DNA of 64,000 bases, from the NCBI RefSeq assembly GCF_003054045.1, contig NZ_QBKH01000003.1, positions 682,001-746,000 on the forward strand. Direction: 5' to 3'. This document shows, one piece after another, positions 24,035-32,772 of this stretch. The first letter of the stretch is position 1; each line of letters begins with the position of its first letter. A program made the position numbers and the translations under genes. The stretch comes from Sphingobacterium faecium. Lineage in GTDB: Bacteria; Bacteroidota; Bacteroidia; Sphingobacteriales; Sphingobacteriaceae. The notes beneath the pieces are model-generated. The model worked only from the letters and a program-made list of their open reading frames with translations. It ran no database searches and had not been told where the DNA came from.

Positions 24035-24523
24035 ATGTTTAAGCTCATAATCGTTCATTCCTTATTATTTATCTTTTCAAATAGCCGCGCAATAGCTGGA
24101 TATAAAGAAGATCCCCTCTATTTTAAAGTGAAAAGAGTTATTGATGGCGATACTTTTGTCATTGTCGATCAGCACCGTAAAGATGTTAAAGTTCGCTTGA
24201 TTGGTATAGATGCCCCCGAAACACGTAAAACAAGCAAAAAGCCGGTTGGTTATTATGGACAAGAATCAAAAGCATATCTCAAAAAATTAATTGATCAAAA
24301 AAATGTTCAATTGATTTTTGATGTTGGTAAAAAGGATCGATACGGCAGATTGCTTGCCTATGTGTATGTCAATCGAAGATTTGTCAATGCTGATTTGCTG
24401 AGAAAAGGTTATGCGGTAACGTATACTGTACCGCCTAATGTGAAATATGCGGAATATTTCGTAAAATTGGAACAAAAGGCCAGAATAAATGAAACGGGTC
24501 TTTGGAAATATAAAAATTTATGA
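24035..24523 (+). CDS. Staphylococcal nuclease-like (SNase) exported protein
   Basis: With the start at ATG 24035 the product is 162 residues and begins MFKLIIVHSLLFIFSNSRAIAG, a signal peptide. The mature part is the SNase OB fold: VKRVIDGDTFVIV, VRLIGIDAPETRK, GQESKAYLKKLI, DRYGRLLAYVYV and NADLLRKGYA. Asp, Arg and Glu residues of the calcium-dependent active site are in place (DGDT, VRLIGIDAPE, DRYGR). It should degrade DNA or RNA in the periplasm or outside. Its stop overlaps the next start (ATGA), first of four coupled genes. Confidence 0.93.
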   Translation: MFKLIIVHSLLFIFSNSRAIAGYKEDPLYFKVKRVIDGDTFVIVDQHRKDVKVRLIGIDAPETRKTSKKPVGYYGQESKAYLKKLIDQKNVQLIFDVGKKDRYGRLLAYVYVNRRFVNADLLRKGYAVTYTVPPNVKYAEYFVKLEQKARINETGLWKYKNL

Positions 24524-25383
24524 TTTTTGTCCTTTTAAGCGTGCTCTGTAGTGTTACTGTTGCCGTACTACTCAAATATGCAAAACTTCAGCAGATCAGT
24601 ACAAAGCAAATTATTGTTTGGAACTATCCGGTAGCAGCAATATTGACTTACTTCGTGTTGCAGCCCAAGCTCGGAGATATTCAAGTGGAGCAGATGCCTT
24701 GGCACTTGTATATCCCTCTAGCCATTTTATTACCTACTCTTTTTATTTTTATAGCACTGACCATTCAGTATACAGGATTGGTGAAAACGGAGATCGCACA
24801 GCGCTTGTCTTTGTTCATTCCCTTAGTGGCATCTTTTATCCTTTTTTCTGAAGTCATTTCGTGGAATAAAGGAATCGGTATTTTGGTTGGTTTAGCGGCT
24901 ATCGTATGTTCCATTGGCTGGCAAAAGGGAACTATAAAGAAAAAGAATAAAGTGGGGAGTATAGCCTATCCTTTAATTGTTTTTGTTGGCATGGGTGTCA
25001 TCGATATTCTTTTTAAACAAATTGCGCTACATCAATCTGTGCCTTATATTACAGCCATGTTTGTTGTGTTTTTAATCGCCATGTTGGTGGCCTTTCTATT
25101 TATGATTTATTTTTTGGGAGTTGAAAAGCAAGCATTTTCTGTTAAATCCTTGGGTTTAGGGATTGTATTGGGTTTTTTCAACTTTGGTAATATTTTATTT
25201 TATATGAAAGCACATCGCGCAATTCCAGAAAACCCTTCTATTGTTTTTACAGGTATGAATATTGGCGTGATTTCAGTAGGAGCTGTCGTTGGTGTTTTAT
25301 TATTTAAGGAAAGGCTAAGTGTCATCAATAAAATTGGTTTGACACTTGCTATTATATCGGTTTTAATTATAACATATTTGTGA
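24520..25383 (+). CDS. DMT-superfamily (EamA-type) membrane transporter
   Basis: This 287-residue protein contains about ten hydrophobic helices in two repeated halves, the EamA arrangement of drug/metabolite exporters. LLKYAKLQQISTKQIIVWNYPVAA near the start and ALTIQYTGLVKTEIAQRLSLFIPLVASF before the midpoint are typical of this type. The substrate is unknown. It starts on the last four bases of the nuclease gene and ends within the GTGA of the next gene. Confidence 0.88.
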   Translation: MIFVLLSVLCSVTVAVLLKYAKLQQISTKQIIVWNYPVAAILTYFVLQPKLGDIQVEQMPWHLYIPLAILLPTLFIFIALTIQYTGLVKTEIAQRLSLFIPLVASFILFSEVISWNKGIGILVGLAAIVCSIGWQKGTIKKKNKVGSIAYPLIVFVGMGVIDILFKQIALHQSVPYITAMFVVFLIAMLVAFLFMIYFLGVEKQAFSVKSLGLGIVLGFFNFGNILFYMKAHRAIPENPSIVFTGMNIGVISVGAVVGVLLFKERLSVINKIGLTLAIISVLIITYL

Positions 25384-25997
25384 GTTTATTTGAAGATACA
25401 TATCGTACTATTGAAAAAAGTGCAGAGGGAATATTTCGAGATAAGGGAAGTAAATTTATTGCCTATGCTTATCCGTTTACCCATGAAGAGCAGCTCAAGG
25501 AAATCATTGTGGAATTGAAAGCGCTACATCCAAAAGCACGTCACCATTGCTGGGCATACCGGATGAGTCCGGATCGTACGGTATTTCGATTGAATGATGA
25601 TGGGGAACCTTCTGGCACAGCAGGCAGACCTATTTTAAATGTGCTCCTATCACAGGATGTAACGAACCTTATAGTGGTAGTAGTCCGTTATTTTGGAGGA
25701 ACGCTCTTAGGCGTACCAGGCTTGATTAATGCCTATAAAACGGCAACACAGGAAGTTTTGTCCATGGCAGAAATTGTGGAAAAAACAGTCAATGATATTT
25801 ATAAGATTGAATTTGATTATTTAGCGATGAATGATGTGATGCGTGTAGTCAAGGAAGAAAATATCGATATCAGTAAACAAGTTTTTGATAATACCTGTTA
25901 TATGGAAGTGGAAGTGCGAAAAATGCAGGTTAATTCGGTCGTTTCGCGTTTTGATAAAATTGAAAATTGTACACTTTCTTACTTGAGGACGATATGA
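25380..25997 (+). CDS. YigZ/IMPACT family protein
   Basis: This 205-residue protein has the N-terminal IMPACT (UPF0029) domain with KGSKFIAYAYP, KARHHCWAYR and DDGEPSGTAGRPIL..VVVRYFGGTLLGVPGLI, followed by a C-terminal DUF1949 ferredoxin-like domain. Relatives act around translation and stalled ribosomes; the precise role is unsettled. It begins with GTG, overlapping the previous stop by four bases (GTGA), which makes translational coupling likely. Confidence 0.93.
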   Translation: MSLFEDTYRTIEKSAEGIFRDKGSKFIAYAYPFTHEEQLKEIIVELKALHPKARHHCWAYRMSPDRTVFRLNDDGEPSGTAGRPILNVLLSQDVTNLIVVVVRYFGGTLLGVPGLINAYKTATQEVLSMAEIVEKTVNDIYKIEFDYLAMNDVMRVVKEENIDISKQVFDNTCYMEVEVRKMQVNSVVSRFDKIENCTLSYLRTI

Positions 25998-26848
25998 TAA
26001 ATGATTCAGAATTAATATTGAACAAAGATGGTAGTATTTACCACCTAAATTTGATGCCAGAAGATATTGCTGATACGATTATTACGGTGGGGGATCCCGA
26101 TCGTGTGGCAAAAGTATCTCAATATTTTGACCGTATTGAACTGCAAAAAGGGAAGCGAGAGTTTATTACGCATACAGGATATATTGGTCAACAACGGATT
26201 TCGGTGATTTCGACAGGAATAGGGACCGATAATATTGATATTGTCTTTAATGAGCTTGATGCCTTGGTTAATATTGATTTTGTTTCCAAAGGATTGAAAT
26301 CAAAATTGACCAGTTTAAATATTATTCGTATCGGGACTTCTGGTGCCGTTCAGTCCGATATTGAGATGGGAACAATTTTGGCATCTTCATTTGGAGTAGG
26401 TTTCGATGCGCTTATGCAATATTATATCAAACCCTATTCAAGTGCAGAAAGAAAATTAGAAAAGGCAATATGGGATGCTTTTCCTAACTTATACCTAAAA
26501 CCTTATGTTGCGGAAGCCAGTGCTGCTTTATTAGCGCAATATGCATATGACTTACCTCAAGGAGTAACCATGACTGCTCCCGGGTTTTATGCGCCTCAGG
26601 GTAGGAATGTACGTTCGGAAAATACCTTTCCCAATTTAATCCAATTGGCAAATACATTCCAATCTGAAGATTTACGGATTACAAACTTAGAAATGGAGAC
26701 CGCAGGAATCTATGCTTTGTCGCGTATGTTTGGACATCATGCCTTATCCATTAATGCCATTTTAGCGAGCCGAGTAGCGGGGCATTTTAGTTCTGAACCA
26801 GAGAAAGTGATCGATCGAGCCATAAAATTGGTCTTGGAACGCTTTTAA
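25994..26848 (+). CDS. Nucleoside phosphorylase, uridine phosphorylase-like
   Basis: The 284-residue product begins MINDSELILNKDGSIYHLNL. The PNP/UDP fold signatures are TVGDPDRVAKVSQYFD, STGIGTDNIDIVFNELDAL, IRIGTSGAVQSDIEMG, TAPGFYAPQGR and NLEMETAGIYAL (nucleoside- and phosphate-binding sites). It cleaves nucleosides with phosphate for salvage. The frame is open to a TTG at 25967, but ATG 25994 overlaps the YigZ stop as ATGA, matching the pattern of the whole operon. The pairing with a secreted nuclease suggests nucleic-acid scavenging, an inference. Confidence 0.93.
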   Translation: MINDSELILNKDGSIYHLNLMPEDIADTIITVGDPDRVAKVSQYFDRIELQKGKREFITHTGYIGQQRISVISTGIGTDNIDIVFNELDALVNIDFVSKGLKSKLTSLNIIRIGTSGAVQSDIEMGTILASSFGVGFDALMQYYIKPYSSAERKLEKAIWDAFPNLYLKPYVAEASAALLAQYAYDLPQGVTMTAPGFYAPQGRNVRSENTFPNLIQLANTFQSEDLRITNLEMETAGIYALSRMFGHHALSINAILASRVAGHFSSEPEKVIDRAIKLVLERF

Positions 26849-26852
26849 TCTC

Positions 26853-26889
26853 ATAGAAAAGGAGTGGTTTTAAACCACTCCTTTTCTAT
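26853..26889. terminator. Bidirectional terminator between nucleoside phosphorylase and rodA
   Basis: ATAGAAAAGGAGTGGTTT and AAACCACTCCTTTTCTAT form an 18-bp perfect stem with almost no loop. The rodA stop codon (26870-26872) lies inside it. Confidence 0.88.
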
Positions 26890-28135
26890 TGGAATCAAAT
26901 TTCAGCATGATGAACAGCAAAATGGTGAAACTCCATAAGGAAGATCCCCCATAGCTGATAAACGGTAAAGGGATACCAATAACCGGAACGATCCCGATGG
27001 TCATGCCGATATTGATAAAAAAGTGGAAAAAGAGGATGGAAGCTACTCCATAAGCATAAATTCGGGCAAAGGCAGAACGTTGCCTTTCTGCAATATGAAT
27101 AATGCGGAGTAACAACGTCAGATAAATGCCAATCAGAAATATAGAACCTACAAATCCCCATTCTTCACCTACAGTACAGAAAATAAAATCTGTACTTTGC
27201 TCGGGAACGAAGTTATATTTAGTTTGTGTACCTTGAAGATAACCTTTTCCCCAAAACTGACCGGAGCCGATCGCAATCTTGGATTGGTTTAAATTATACC
27301 CTTGTCCTCTTGGATCATCCATTTTTCCAAGGATGATATCAATACGATTTCTTTGATGTGACTGTAAAACATGATTGTAAACTAGATCCACCGACAATAT
27401 AAATACCGCAGAAGCAGCAAAAATAATTCCGATATTGATTAAATGTTTACGCTTCTTTCTAAAAGTCCACATAAAGAATCCTGCTAGTACAGCGAGTATG
27501 CCAATTAAGATCCAGGCATTGACCAAGAGCGCCATGACAAACAAGACAATACACAGGCCTCCAAAAATAAGTAAACTGTTATTGACATAACCTTCTCGAT
27601 AGAATACAAAGATAAGGGAAAAGAAGGCTAGGGCAGAACCTGTATCGGGCTGGAGCATAACCAGAAATACCGGAAATAATACAATACCAGCACCAATGGC
27701 TAACGTATGCATATTTGGATTTTTATTACTCTGAGAACTCAAATAATTGGCTAGCAGAAGACAGGTCGCCAGTTTTCCAAATTCGGAGGGCTGAAGCCTA
27801 AAACTCCCGATAGGGATCCATGCTTGATTTCCACCAACATTTCGACCGATGACCAATACGGCAATTAATAATAAAACAACAACTGCATAAATAACAGGAG
27901 ATGCAGAACTGAAAAACTTAGCGTCTATAATTAATATGGTAATACCAATGATCAATGCAGAAGCAATATACATGGATTGCTTTCCATAGTTGGTCGCCAT
28001 ATTAAACAAGCCTGGATTTTCTGGATCATATACCGCTGCATGAATATTGAACCAACCGATCAAACATAAAGCCAACCAGAGTGAAATGGTTAACCAGTCT
28101 ATTTTTCCGAAAAAACTGTTTTTTTGGTTATTCAT
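26870..28135 (-). CDS. rodA: Rod shape-determining protein RodA (SEDS glycosyltransferase)
   Basis: This 421-residue polytopic protein polymerises peptidoglycan glycan strands in the elongation complex together with PBP2. About ten hydrophobic helices are present, and the SEDS signature regions WIPIGSFRLQPSEFGK, GYNLNQSKIAIGSGQFWGKGYLQGTQ and the C-terminal PLPFISYGGSSLW are all visible. It overlaps mrdA by 8 bases and is last in the mreBCD-mrdA-rodA operon. Its stop codon is part of a terminator stem. Confidence 0.97.
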   Translation of the reverse strand: MNNQKNSFFGKIDWLTISLWLALCLIGWFNIHAAVYDPENPGLFNMATNYGKQSMYIASALIIGITILIIDAKFFSSASPVIYAVVVLLLIAVLVIGRNVGGNQAWIPIGSFRLQPSEFGKLATCLLLANYLSSQSNKNPNMHTLAIGAGIVLFPVFLVMLQPDTGSALAFFSLIFVFYREGYVNNSLLIFGGLCIVLFVMALLVNAWILIGILAVLAGFFMWTFRKKRKHLINIGIIFAASAVFILSVDLVYNHVLQSHQRNRIDIILGKMDDPRGQGYNLNQSKIAIGSGQFWGKGYLQGTQTKYNFVPEQSTDFIFCTVGEEWGFVGSIFLIGIYLTLLLRIIHIAERQRSAFARIYAYGVASILFFHFFINIGMTIGIVPVIGIPLPFISYGGSSLWSFTILLFIMLKFDSNRKGVV

Positions 28136-30104
28136 GACTTCTATTTACGGCACTATGATGAACAATTGTCTCTCTTGTTGTTATTGCAGCAATGCGGTTG
28201 ACACTTTTTGTAGTATCTTTTTTGGATTTAGTTGAATCCGTTGCTTTTTTTAACTCTGTTTTTTTCGGATCTACTTTTGGAGCAGGCATAAAATTAGCAT
28301 TGTAGATACGGTCTTGTATATGTTTGGGCATCGTGATGGTATCCTTGATATATTTTTCAACCATCATACTGGCGATAGGACCTGCCCATACACCACCATA
28401 ACCTGCATTTTCAACAAAAACCGCAATGGCAATTTTAGGATTATCACGTGGAGCAAATGCAAAAAATACAGCGTGATCTTTACCATGTGGGTTTTGTGCT
28501 GTACCCGTTTTTCCACACATTTCAAGGCCTGCAATTCGATTGGCAAAAGCAGTTCCTTCGCCCATGTTGACAGCTCTGCTCAATCCTTCGATTACTGGCG
28601 TATAATATTTAGCATCTACACCGGCGGATATTTTTTCTGTAAATTCTTTTTTGACGATCTTTTTATCCCCAATAGCTTTAATAAGATGCGGGCGGTAATA
28701 AAATCCTCTATTCGCTACAATAGCCATGATATTTGCCATTTGTAGGGGCGTGACACCCATTTCACCTTGGCCGATGGATAGGGATATATTAAATGCCGAA
28801 CGCCATTTGTCATTTCTGTAGCTTTTAGTGAAATGATCAGATTTATATAACAAACCTGCGTTTTCTCCCGGTAAATCAATGCCTAAGCGATGACCGATAC
28901 CAAATTTAGAAATGGCTTCGTACCAAAGATCATAAGCCTTTGGTCCTGATAGACCTCTGGAATCTATCATTTTAGCGTAGGTATACCCATAATAGGTATT
29001 ACAAGACACTTGTATGGATCTGATCAAAGAAGTCGCTCCATGGTAATGGGTACAACGCATAAAACCTCTTCCGCCGCCATAGCTATAACCGTGAGGACAA
29101 AAGAACGTGGTGTTTTCATCAATCACGCCAGCTTGTTGTGCAGTTAGGGCTGCGACGACTTTAAATACGGACCCAGGAGGGTAGGATGCCTGAATAGGAC
29201 GATTAAATAAAGGTTTACTTTCATCGTTTAATAATTTCATGTAATTATTGCCTGTTTCACGACCTACCATGTCATTCGGGTTATAACTTGGACTGCTGAC
29301 ATACGCAAGTACTTCACCCGTTGAAGGTTCGATGGCAACAATGGATCCCAATTTATTTTTCATCAGTTTTTCACCCAAGATCTGAAGTTCCTTATCTAAA
29401 GAAGATACTAGACCTTCCCCAGAAACTGCCAAAGTATCATAGCGTCCTTCCATAAATACGCCTTTGGGTCTATTGAGCGCATCGACCATCAGATTTTTGA
29501 CGCCTCTTTTTCCCCTTAATAGGTCTTCATAAGAACGCTCGACACCACTTCTTCCTATATAATCTCCAGGACGGTAGAAACCGTTTGATCTTTCAATATC
29601 TTTTTCTGTTACTTCATTGACATAACCCAAAAACTGTGCAGCAATACTATCAGGATAGCTACGGACAGTTCTATTTTGCACATAAAATCCTCTGAAGCGA
29701 TAGAGATATTCTTGCAAATGCGCATACGTACGGGAAGACAATTGTTTTTCAAATATAGAAGCACGATAAGGGGAGTGGGCTCTGGCTTTATCCATGCGTT
29801 TAATAAAACCCTCTTTATCAATTTCGATGAGTTGACAAAGTAAAGCTGTATCAATATCTTTCGCCTCCCTTGGTGTAACCATTAAGTCATATACGGGTTC
29901 ATTTTGCACCAAGACTTGCCCTGTACGGTCTAAAATGACTCCGCGCGCCGGGTAGACAACAACCTTACGCATGACATTGCTATTGGCCGAATGAATGTAA
30001 GAATCGTCAATGATCTGTAGATAAAATAGTCTAGCTATTATTAATAAAGCAATACTAATAATAATGCCTTGAATGACAAATTTACGTGCGAAAAAACTGT
30101 TCAT
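28128..30104 (-). CDS. mrdA: Penicillin-binding protein 2
   Basis: This 658-residue monofunctional transpeptidase crosslinks side-wall peptidoglycan as partner of RodA. It has an N-terminal membrane anchor (about 10-30), a pedestal domain with PARGVILDRTGQVL, and the transpeptidase domain with SxxK at 312-315 (SVFK), SxN at 367-369 (SCN) and KTG at 532-534. The C-terminal tail of about 60 residues is Lys/Thr-rich and probably disordered. Overlaps rodA by 8 bases. Confidence 0.97.
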   Translation of the reverse strand: MNSFFARKFVIQGIIISIALLIIARLFYLQIIDDSYIHSANSNVMRKVVVYPARGVILDRTGQVLVQNEPVYDLMVTPREAKDIDTALLCQLIEIDKEGFIKRMDKARAHSPYRASIFEKQLSSRTYAHLQEYLYRFRGFYVQNRTVRSYPDSIAAQFLGYVNEVTEKDIERSNGFYRPGDYIGRSGVERSYEDLLRGKRGVKNLMVDALNRPKGVFMEGRYDTLAVSGEGLVSSLDKELQILGEKLMKNKLGSIVAIEPSTGEVLAYVSSPSYNPNDMVGRETGNNYMKLLNDESKPLFNRPIQASYPPGSVFKVVAALTAQQAGVIDENTTFFCPHGYSYGGGRGFMRCTHYHGATSLIRSIQVSCNTYYGYTYAKMIDSRGLSGPKAYDLWYEAISKFGIGHRLGIDLPGENAGLLYKSDHFTKSYRNDKWRSAFNISLSIGQGEMGVTPLQMANIMAIVANRGFYYRPHLIKAIGDKKIVKKEFTEKISAGVDAKYYTPVIEGLSRAVNMGEGTAFANRIAGLEMCGKTGTAQNPHGKDHAVFFAFAPRDNPKIAIAVFVENAGYGGVWAGPIASMMVEKYIKDTITMPKHIQDRIYNANFMPAPKVDPKKTELKKATDSTKSKKDTTKSVNRIAAITTRETIVHHSAVNRSHE

Positions 30105-30137
30105 AGACTCTTTATCCTTTTTTTAGCCATGGAATCC

Positions 30138-30653
30138 TTAAATTCTACTCTTTCTTTTATAGAAAAGAAAACTGAAAATGAGCAGAATAGCCATTGTAAA
30201 GATACAACTTAAACCAATAGTTGCTAATGTGTATTGAAACTGTTTGAAACTAAATGTTTCTAATAAAACCAGAACAAAGTGGTGAATCAGTGTTCCAAAA
30301 AAGGTGTAGGATAGGAACCATTTAAAATTCATTTCACCTAATATGGGAGTAATGAACGTATCCATATCATTTTCAATTGTAATTTTCATGAAGAAAACAC
30401 GATATGCTGCCAATGTCACACAAGCTGCGGCATTCACTCCCAATGTATCGTAAAATACATCAACCGTCAGACCCGTTAAAAATGCAATTGTAAATAATAG
30501 AAAATTGGATATTCCAGTTGGAAGCAAAAAGATAAATAGAATATAAGGGAAAGGGCTTGCCAGATTATAATAGCCAATATTTTTGAATAAAAATACTTGC
30601 ATGGCAATAAGTACCAAAAATCGAATGATATTAAATAGTAATATTCTAGCCAT
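30138..30653 (-). CDS. mreD: Rod shape-determining protein MreD
   Basis: This 171-residue protein has five to six hydrophobic helices and a length typical of MreD. The central FLTGLTVDVFYDTLGVNAAACV segment resembles the family's G..xDxxxxxxLG region. It lies between mreC, which it overlaps by 8 bases, and mrdA, where it belongs in the elongasome operon. Confidence 0.92.
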   Translation of the reverse strand: MARILLFNIIRFLVLIAMQVFLFKNIGYYNLASPFPYILFIFLLPTGISNFLLFTIAFLTGLTVDVFYDTLGVNAAACVTLAAYRVFFMKITIENDMDTFITPILGEMNFKWFLSYTFFGTLIHHFVLVLLETFSFKQFQYTLATIGLSCIFTMAILLIFSFLFYKRKSRI

Positions 30654-31488
30654 TATCCTGATTCGTTTCTTCTAATTGTTTTAATTCTTTTGAAAATAGA
30701 TCTTTCACAACATAAACATGGTGCAAGTTTGAAAAATTCGTACTTAACAGGATGCGTAAATCCAGAAATGAATCTCCGGAGGATATACCTGTCTCAACTA
30801 CAGCTCCTACCAGAATGCCTTTTGGAAAGTGTCCCGAATAACCCGAAGTATATACTTTTTCTGCTGTTTTCACTTTTACATGGTTTGGAATTTCTTTCAC
30901 CATTGCAAAACGATAATCTACATTACTTCCCCAGACCAAAGAACCAAATACATCGGTGTTGGCTAATGTTACGGAGATTTTGGTGTCCGGATGAAGGAGT
31001 GACTGTACTGTTGAAAAGTGCGGGGTCACATTGAGCACAATGCCGACTACGCCATTAGGAGCAAGAACACCCATCCCTTTTTCGATACCCGCTAGCGAAC
31101 CCTTGTTTAAGGTGAGGTAATTGCTTTTTTGATGAATACTATTATTCGTGACACTTGCAATGATAAATTCATATCGGCCAAACTCGCTACTGTCAATAAC
31201 AGGGCTCTTAGCCATGGCAACAGTATCTGTCGTTAAGTAATTCTCCAGCTGAGTTCTTAAACTTGCATTTTCTTTCACCAATTGATCATTGGTTTCGGTC
31301 AGTGATAGATAGCTTTTCCAAGAATTTACTTTTTCATAAATATGACCAATTACGCTATTGGAAGAATTTAAAGCACTAGCACGTTGGAAGGAATTGTTAG
31401 TAACAACCAGAAACATTGAAAATCCAAAAAATAGGATAAACCAAAAAAATGCGTTATAACGTCTAAGAAATAACCAGAGGTTTCTCAT
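30646..31488 (-). CDS. mreC: Rod shape-determining protein MreC
   Basis: This 280-residue protein has one N-terminal transmembrane helix (about 12-30), a coiled coil (about 60-90, ending in LVKENASLRTQLENY), and the periplasmic beta-barrel-type MreC core (LTLNKGSLAGIEKGMGVLAPNGVVGIV). MreC links cytoplasmic MreB to PBP2 in the wall-elongation machine. It starts 89 bases after mreB. Confidence 0.95.
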   Translation of the reverse strand: MRNLWLFLRRYNAFFWFILFFGFSMFLVVTNNSFQRASALNSSNSVIGHIYEKVNSWKSYLSLTETNDQLVKENASLRTQLENYLTTDTVAMAKSPVIDSSEFGRYEFIIASVTNNSIHQKSNYLTLNKGSLAGIEKGMGVLAPNGVVGIVLNVTPHFSTVQSLLHPDTKISVTLANTDVFGSLVWGSNVDYRFAMVKEIPNHVKVKTAEKVYTSGYSGHFPKGILVGAVVETGISSGDSFLDLRILLSTNFSNLHHVYVVKDLFSKELKQLEETNQDNG

Positions 31489-31576
31489 TGTTAATAATTA
31501 TTACTTTGCTATTTAATAAAGAAGCGATATAGTGAAAAATCAACTATATCGCATATAAAATTTTATGTTGAGGCAA

Positions 31577-32602
31577 TTATGATTGCATTAAGAATTTAAA
31601 TCTTCCAATATTCTTTAATGCGATGCCTGTACCGCGAACTACTGCACGAAGAGGATCTTCTGCAATATGAACTGGTAATTTTGTTTTGGCTTGAATTCTG
31701 CGATCTAATCCTCTTAAAAGCGCTCCACCACCTGTCAGGTAAATACCTGTTTGGTAAATATCAGCGGACAATTCTGGAGGGGTGATTTCTAGAGCTTTCA
31801 AAATTGCTTCTTCAATTTTTGAAATGGATTTATCTAAACAATGTGCAATTTCTGTATAGGAAACGGTAATTTGTTTTGGGATACCTGTCATCAAATCACG
31901 ACCTTGAACGGCGAAATCCTCAGGTGGATCTTGCAATTCAGGAAGAGCAGCTCCCACTTCGATTTTAATTTTTTCTGCTGTACGTTCACCGATCATGATG
32001 TTGTGCTGTCTACGGATATACTGTACGATATCAGAATCGAAGTTATCTCCCGCAACACGGATTGATTGGTCACAAACAATACCGGAAAGTGCGATCACGG
32101 CGATTTCTGTTGTTCCACCACCGATATCAATAATCATGTTACCCATAGGCTCTTCCACATCAATTCCGATACCTACTGCGGCAGCCATCGGCTCGTGGAT
32201 CAGATATACTTCTTTTGCTCCTGCAATTTCTGCAGAATCACGTACCGCACGCTTCTCGACTTCAGTAATTCCTGAAGGGATACAAACCACCATTCTTAAA
32301 GAAGGAAAAAACCAACTTTTCCCATTATTAACCAATTTTACCATTCCGCGGATCAAATGCTCTGCGGCAGTAAAATCTGCAATAACACCATCACGAAGAG
32401 GACGTACTGTTTTTATATTATCGTGTGTCTTTCCCTCCATTTGCATTGCCTGACGTCCGATTGCAATTACTTTGTTTGTCGTACGATCAAAGGCCACAAT
32501 TGAAGGTTCGTCAACTACTACTTTGTCATTATAGATGATAAGGGTATTTGCTGTACCTAAATCGATGGCAACTTCTTGTGTAAACCAGTTAAATAAACCC
32601 AT
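31577..32602 (-). CDS. mreB: Rod shape-determining protein MreB
   Basis: This 341-residue actin homologue forms membrane-bound filaments that orient wall synthesis. Actin-fold ATP-binding segments are present: DLGTANTLI at the N-terminus, IIDIGGGTTEIAVIAL near the middle, and LTGGGALLRGLDRRI near the C-terminus. MGLFNWFTQE is a typical amphipathic membrane-binding start. It heads the cell-shape operon, with a TAnnTTTG element at 32636-32643. Confidence 0.98.
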   Translation of the reverse strand: MGLFNWFTQEVAIDLGTANTLIIYNDKVVVDEPSIVAFDRTTNKVIAIGRQAMQMEGKTHDNIKTVRPLRDGVIADFTAAEHLIRGMVKLVNNGKSWFFPSLRMVVCIPSGITEVEKRAVRDSAEIAGAKEVYLIHEPMAAAVGIGIDVEEPMGNMIIDIGGGTTEIAVIALSGIVCDQSIRVAGDNFDSDIVQYIRRQHNIMIGERTAEKIKIEVGAALPELQDPPEDFAVQGRDLMTGIPKQITVSYTEIAHCLDKSISKIEEAILKALEITPPELSADIYQTGIYLTGGGALLRGLDRRIQAKTKLPVHIAEDPLRAVVRGTGIALKNIGRFKFLMQS

Positions 32603-32635
32603 TTGCTGTATTTTAAGCTACTTTTTATGAATATG

Positions 32636-32643
32636 CAAACCTA
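32636..32643 (-). promoter_or_regulatory. Candidate -7 element of the mreB operon
   Basis: The minus strand reads TAGGTTTG, matching TAnnTTTG, 34 bases upstream of the mreB ATG. The upstream partner is not clear. Confidence 0.5.
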
Positions 32644-32772
32644 CTAAAAATTATTAGTTTTTGAAGTAAGTCTTGATTTTTTTTATTGATAATTTAGAAC
32701 TCTTTTGTGGAGCTGTAAGATGATAACAAGTAAACGTTTAATAAGGCATTTTCTTATGTTTTTACTTCGAAA

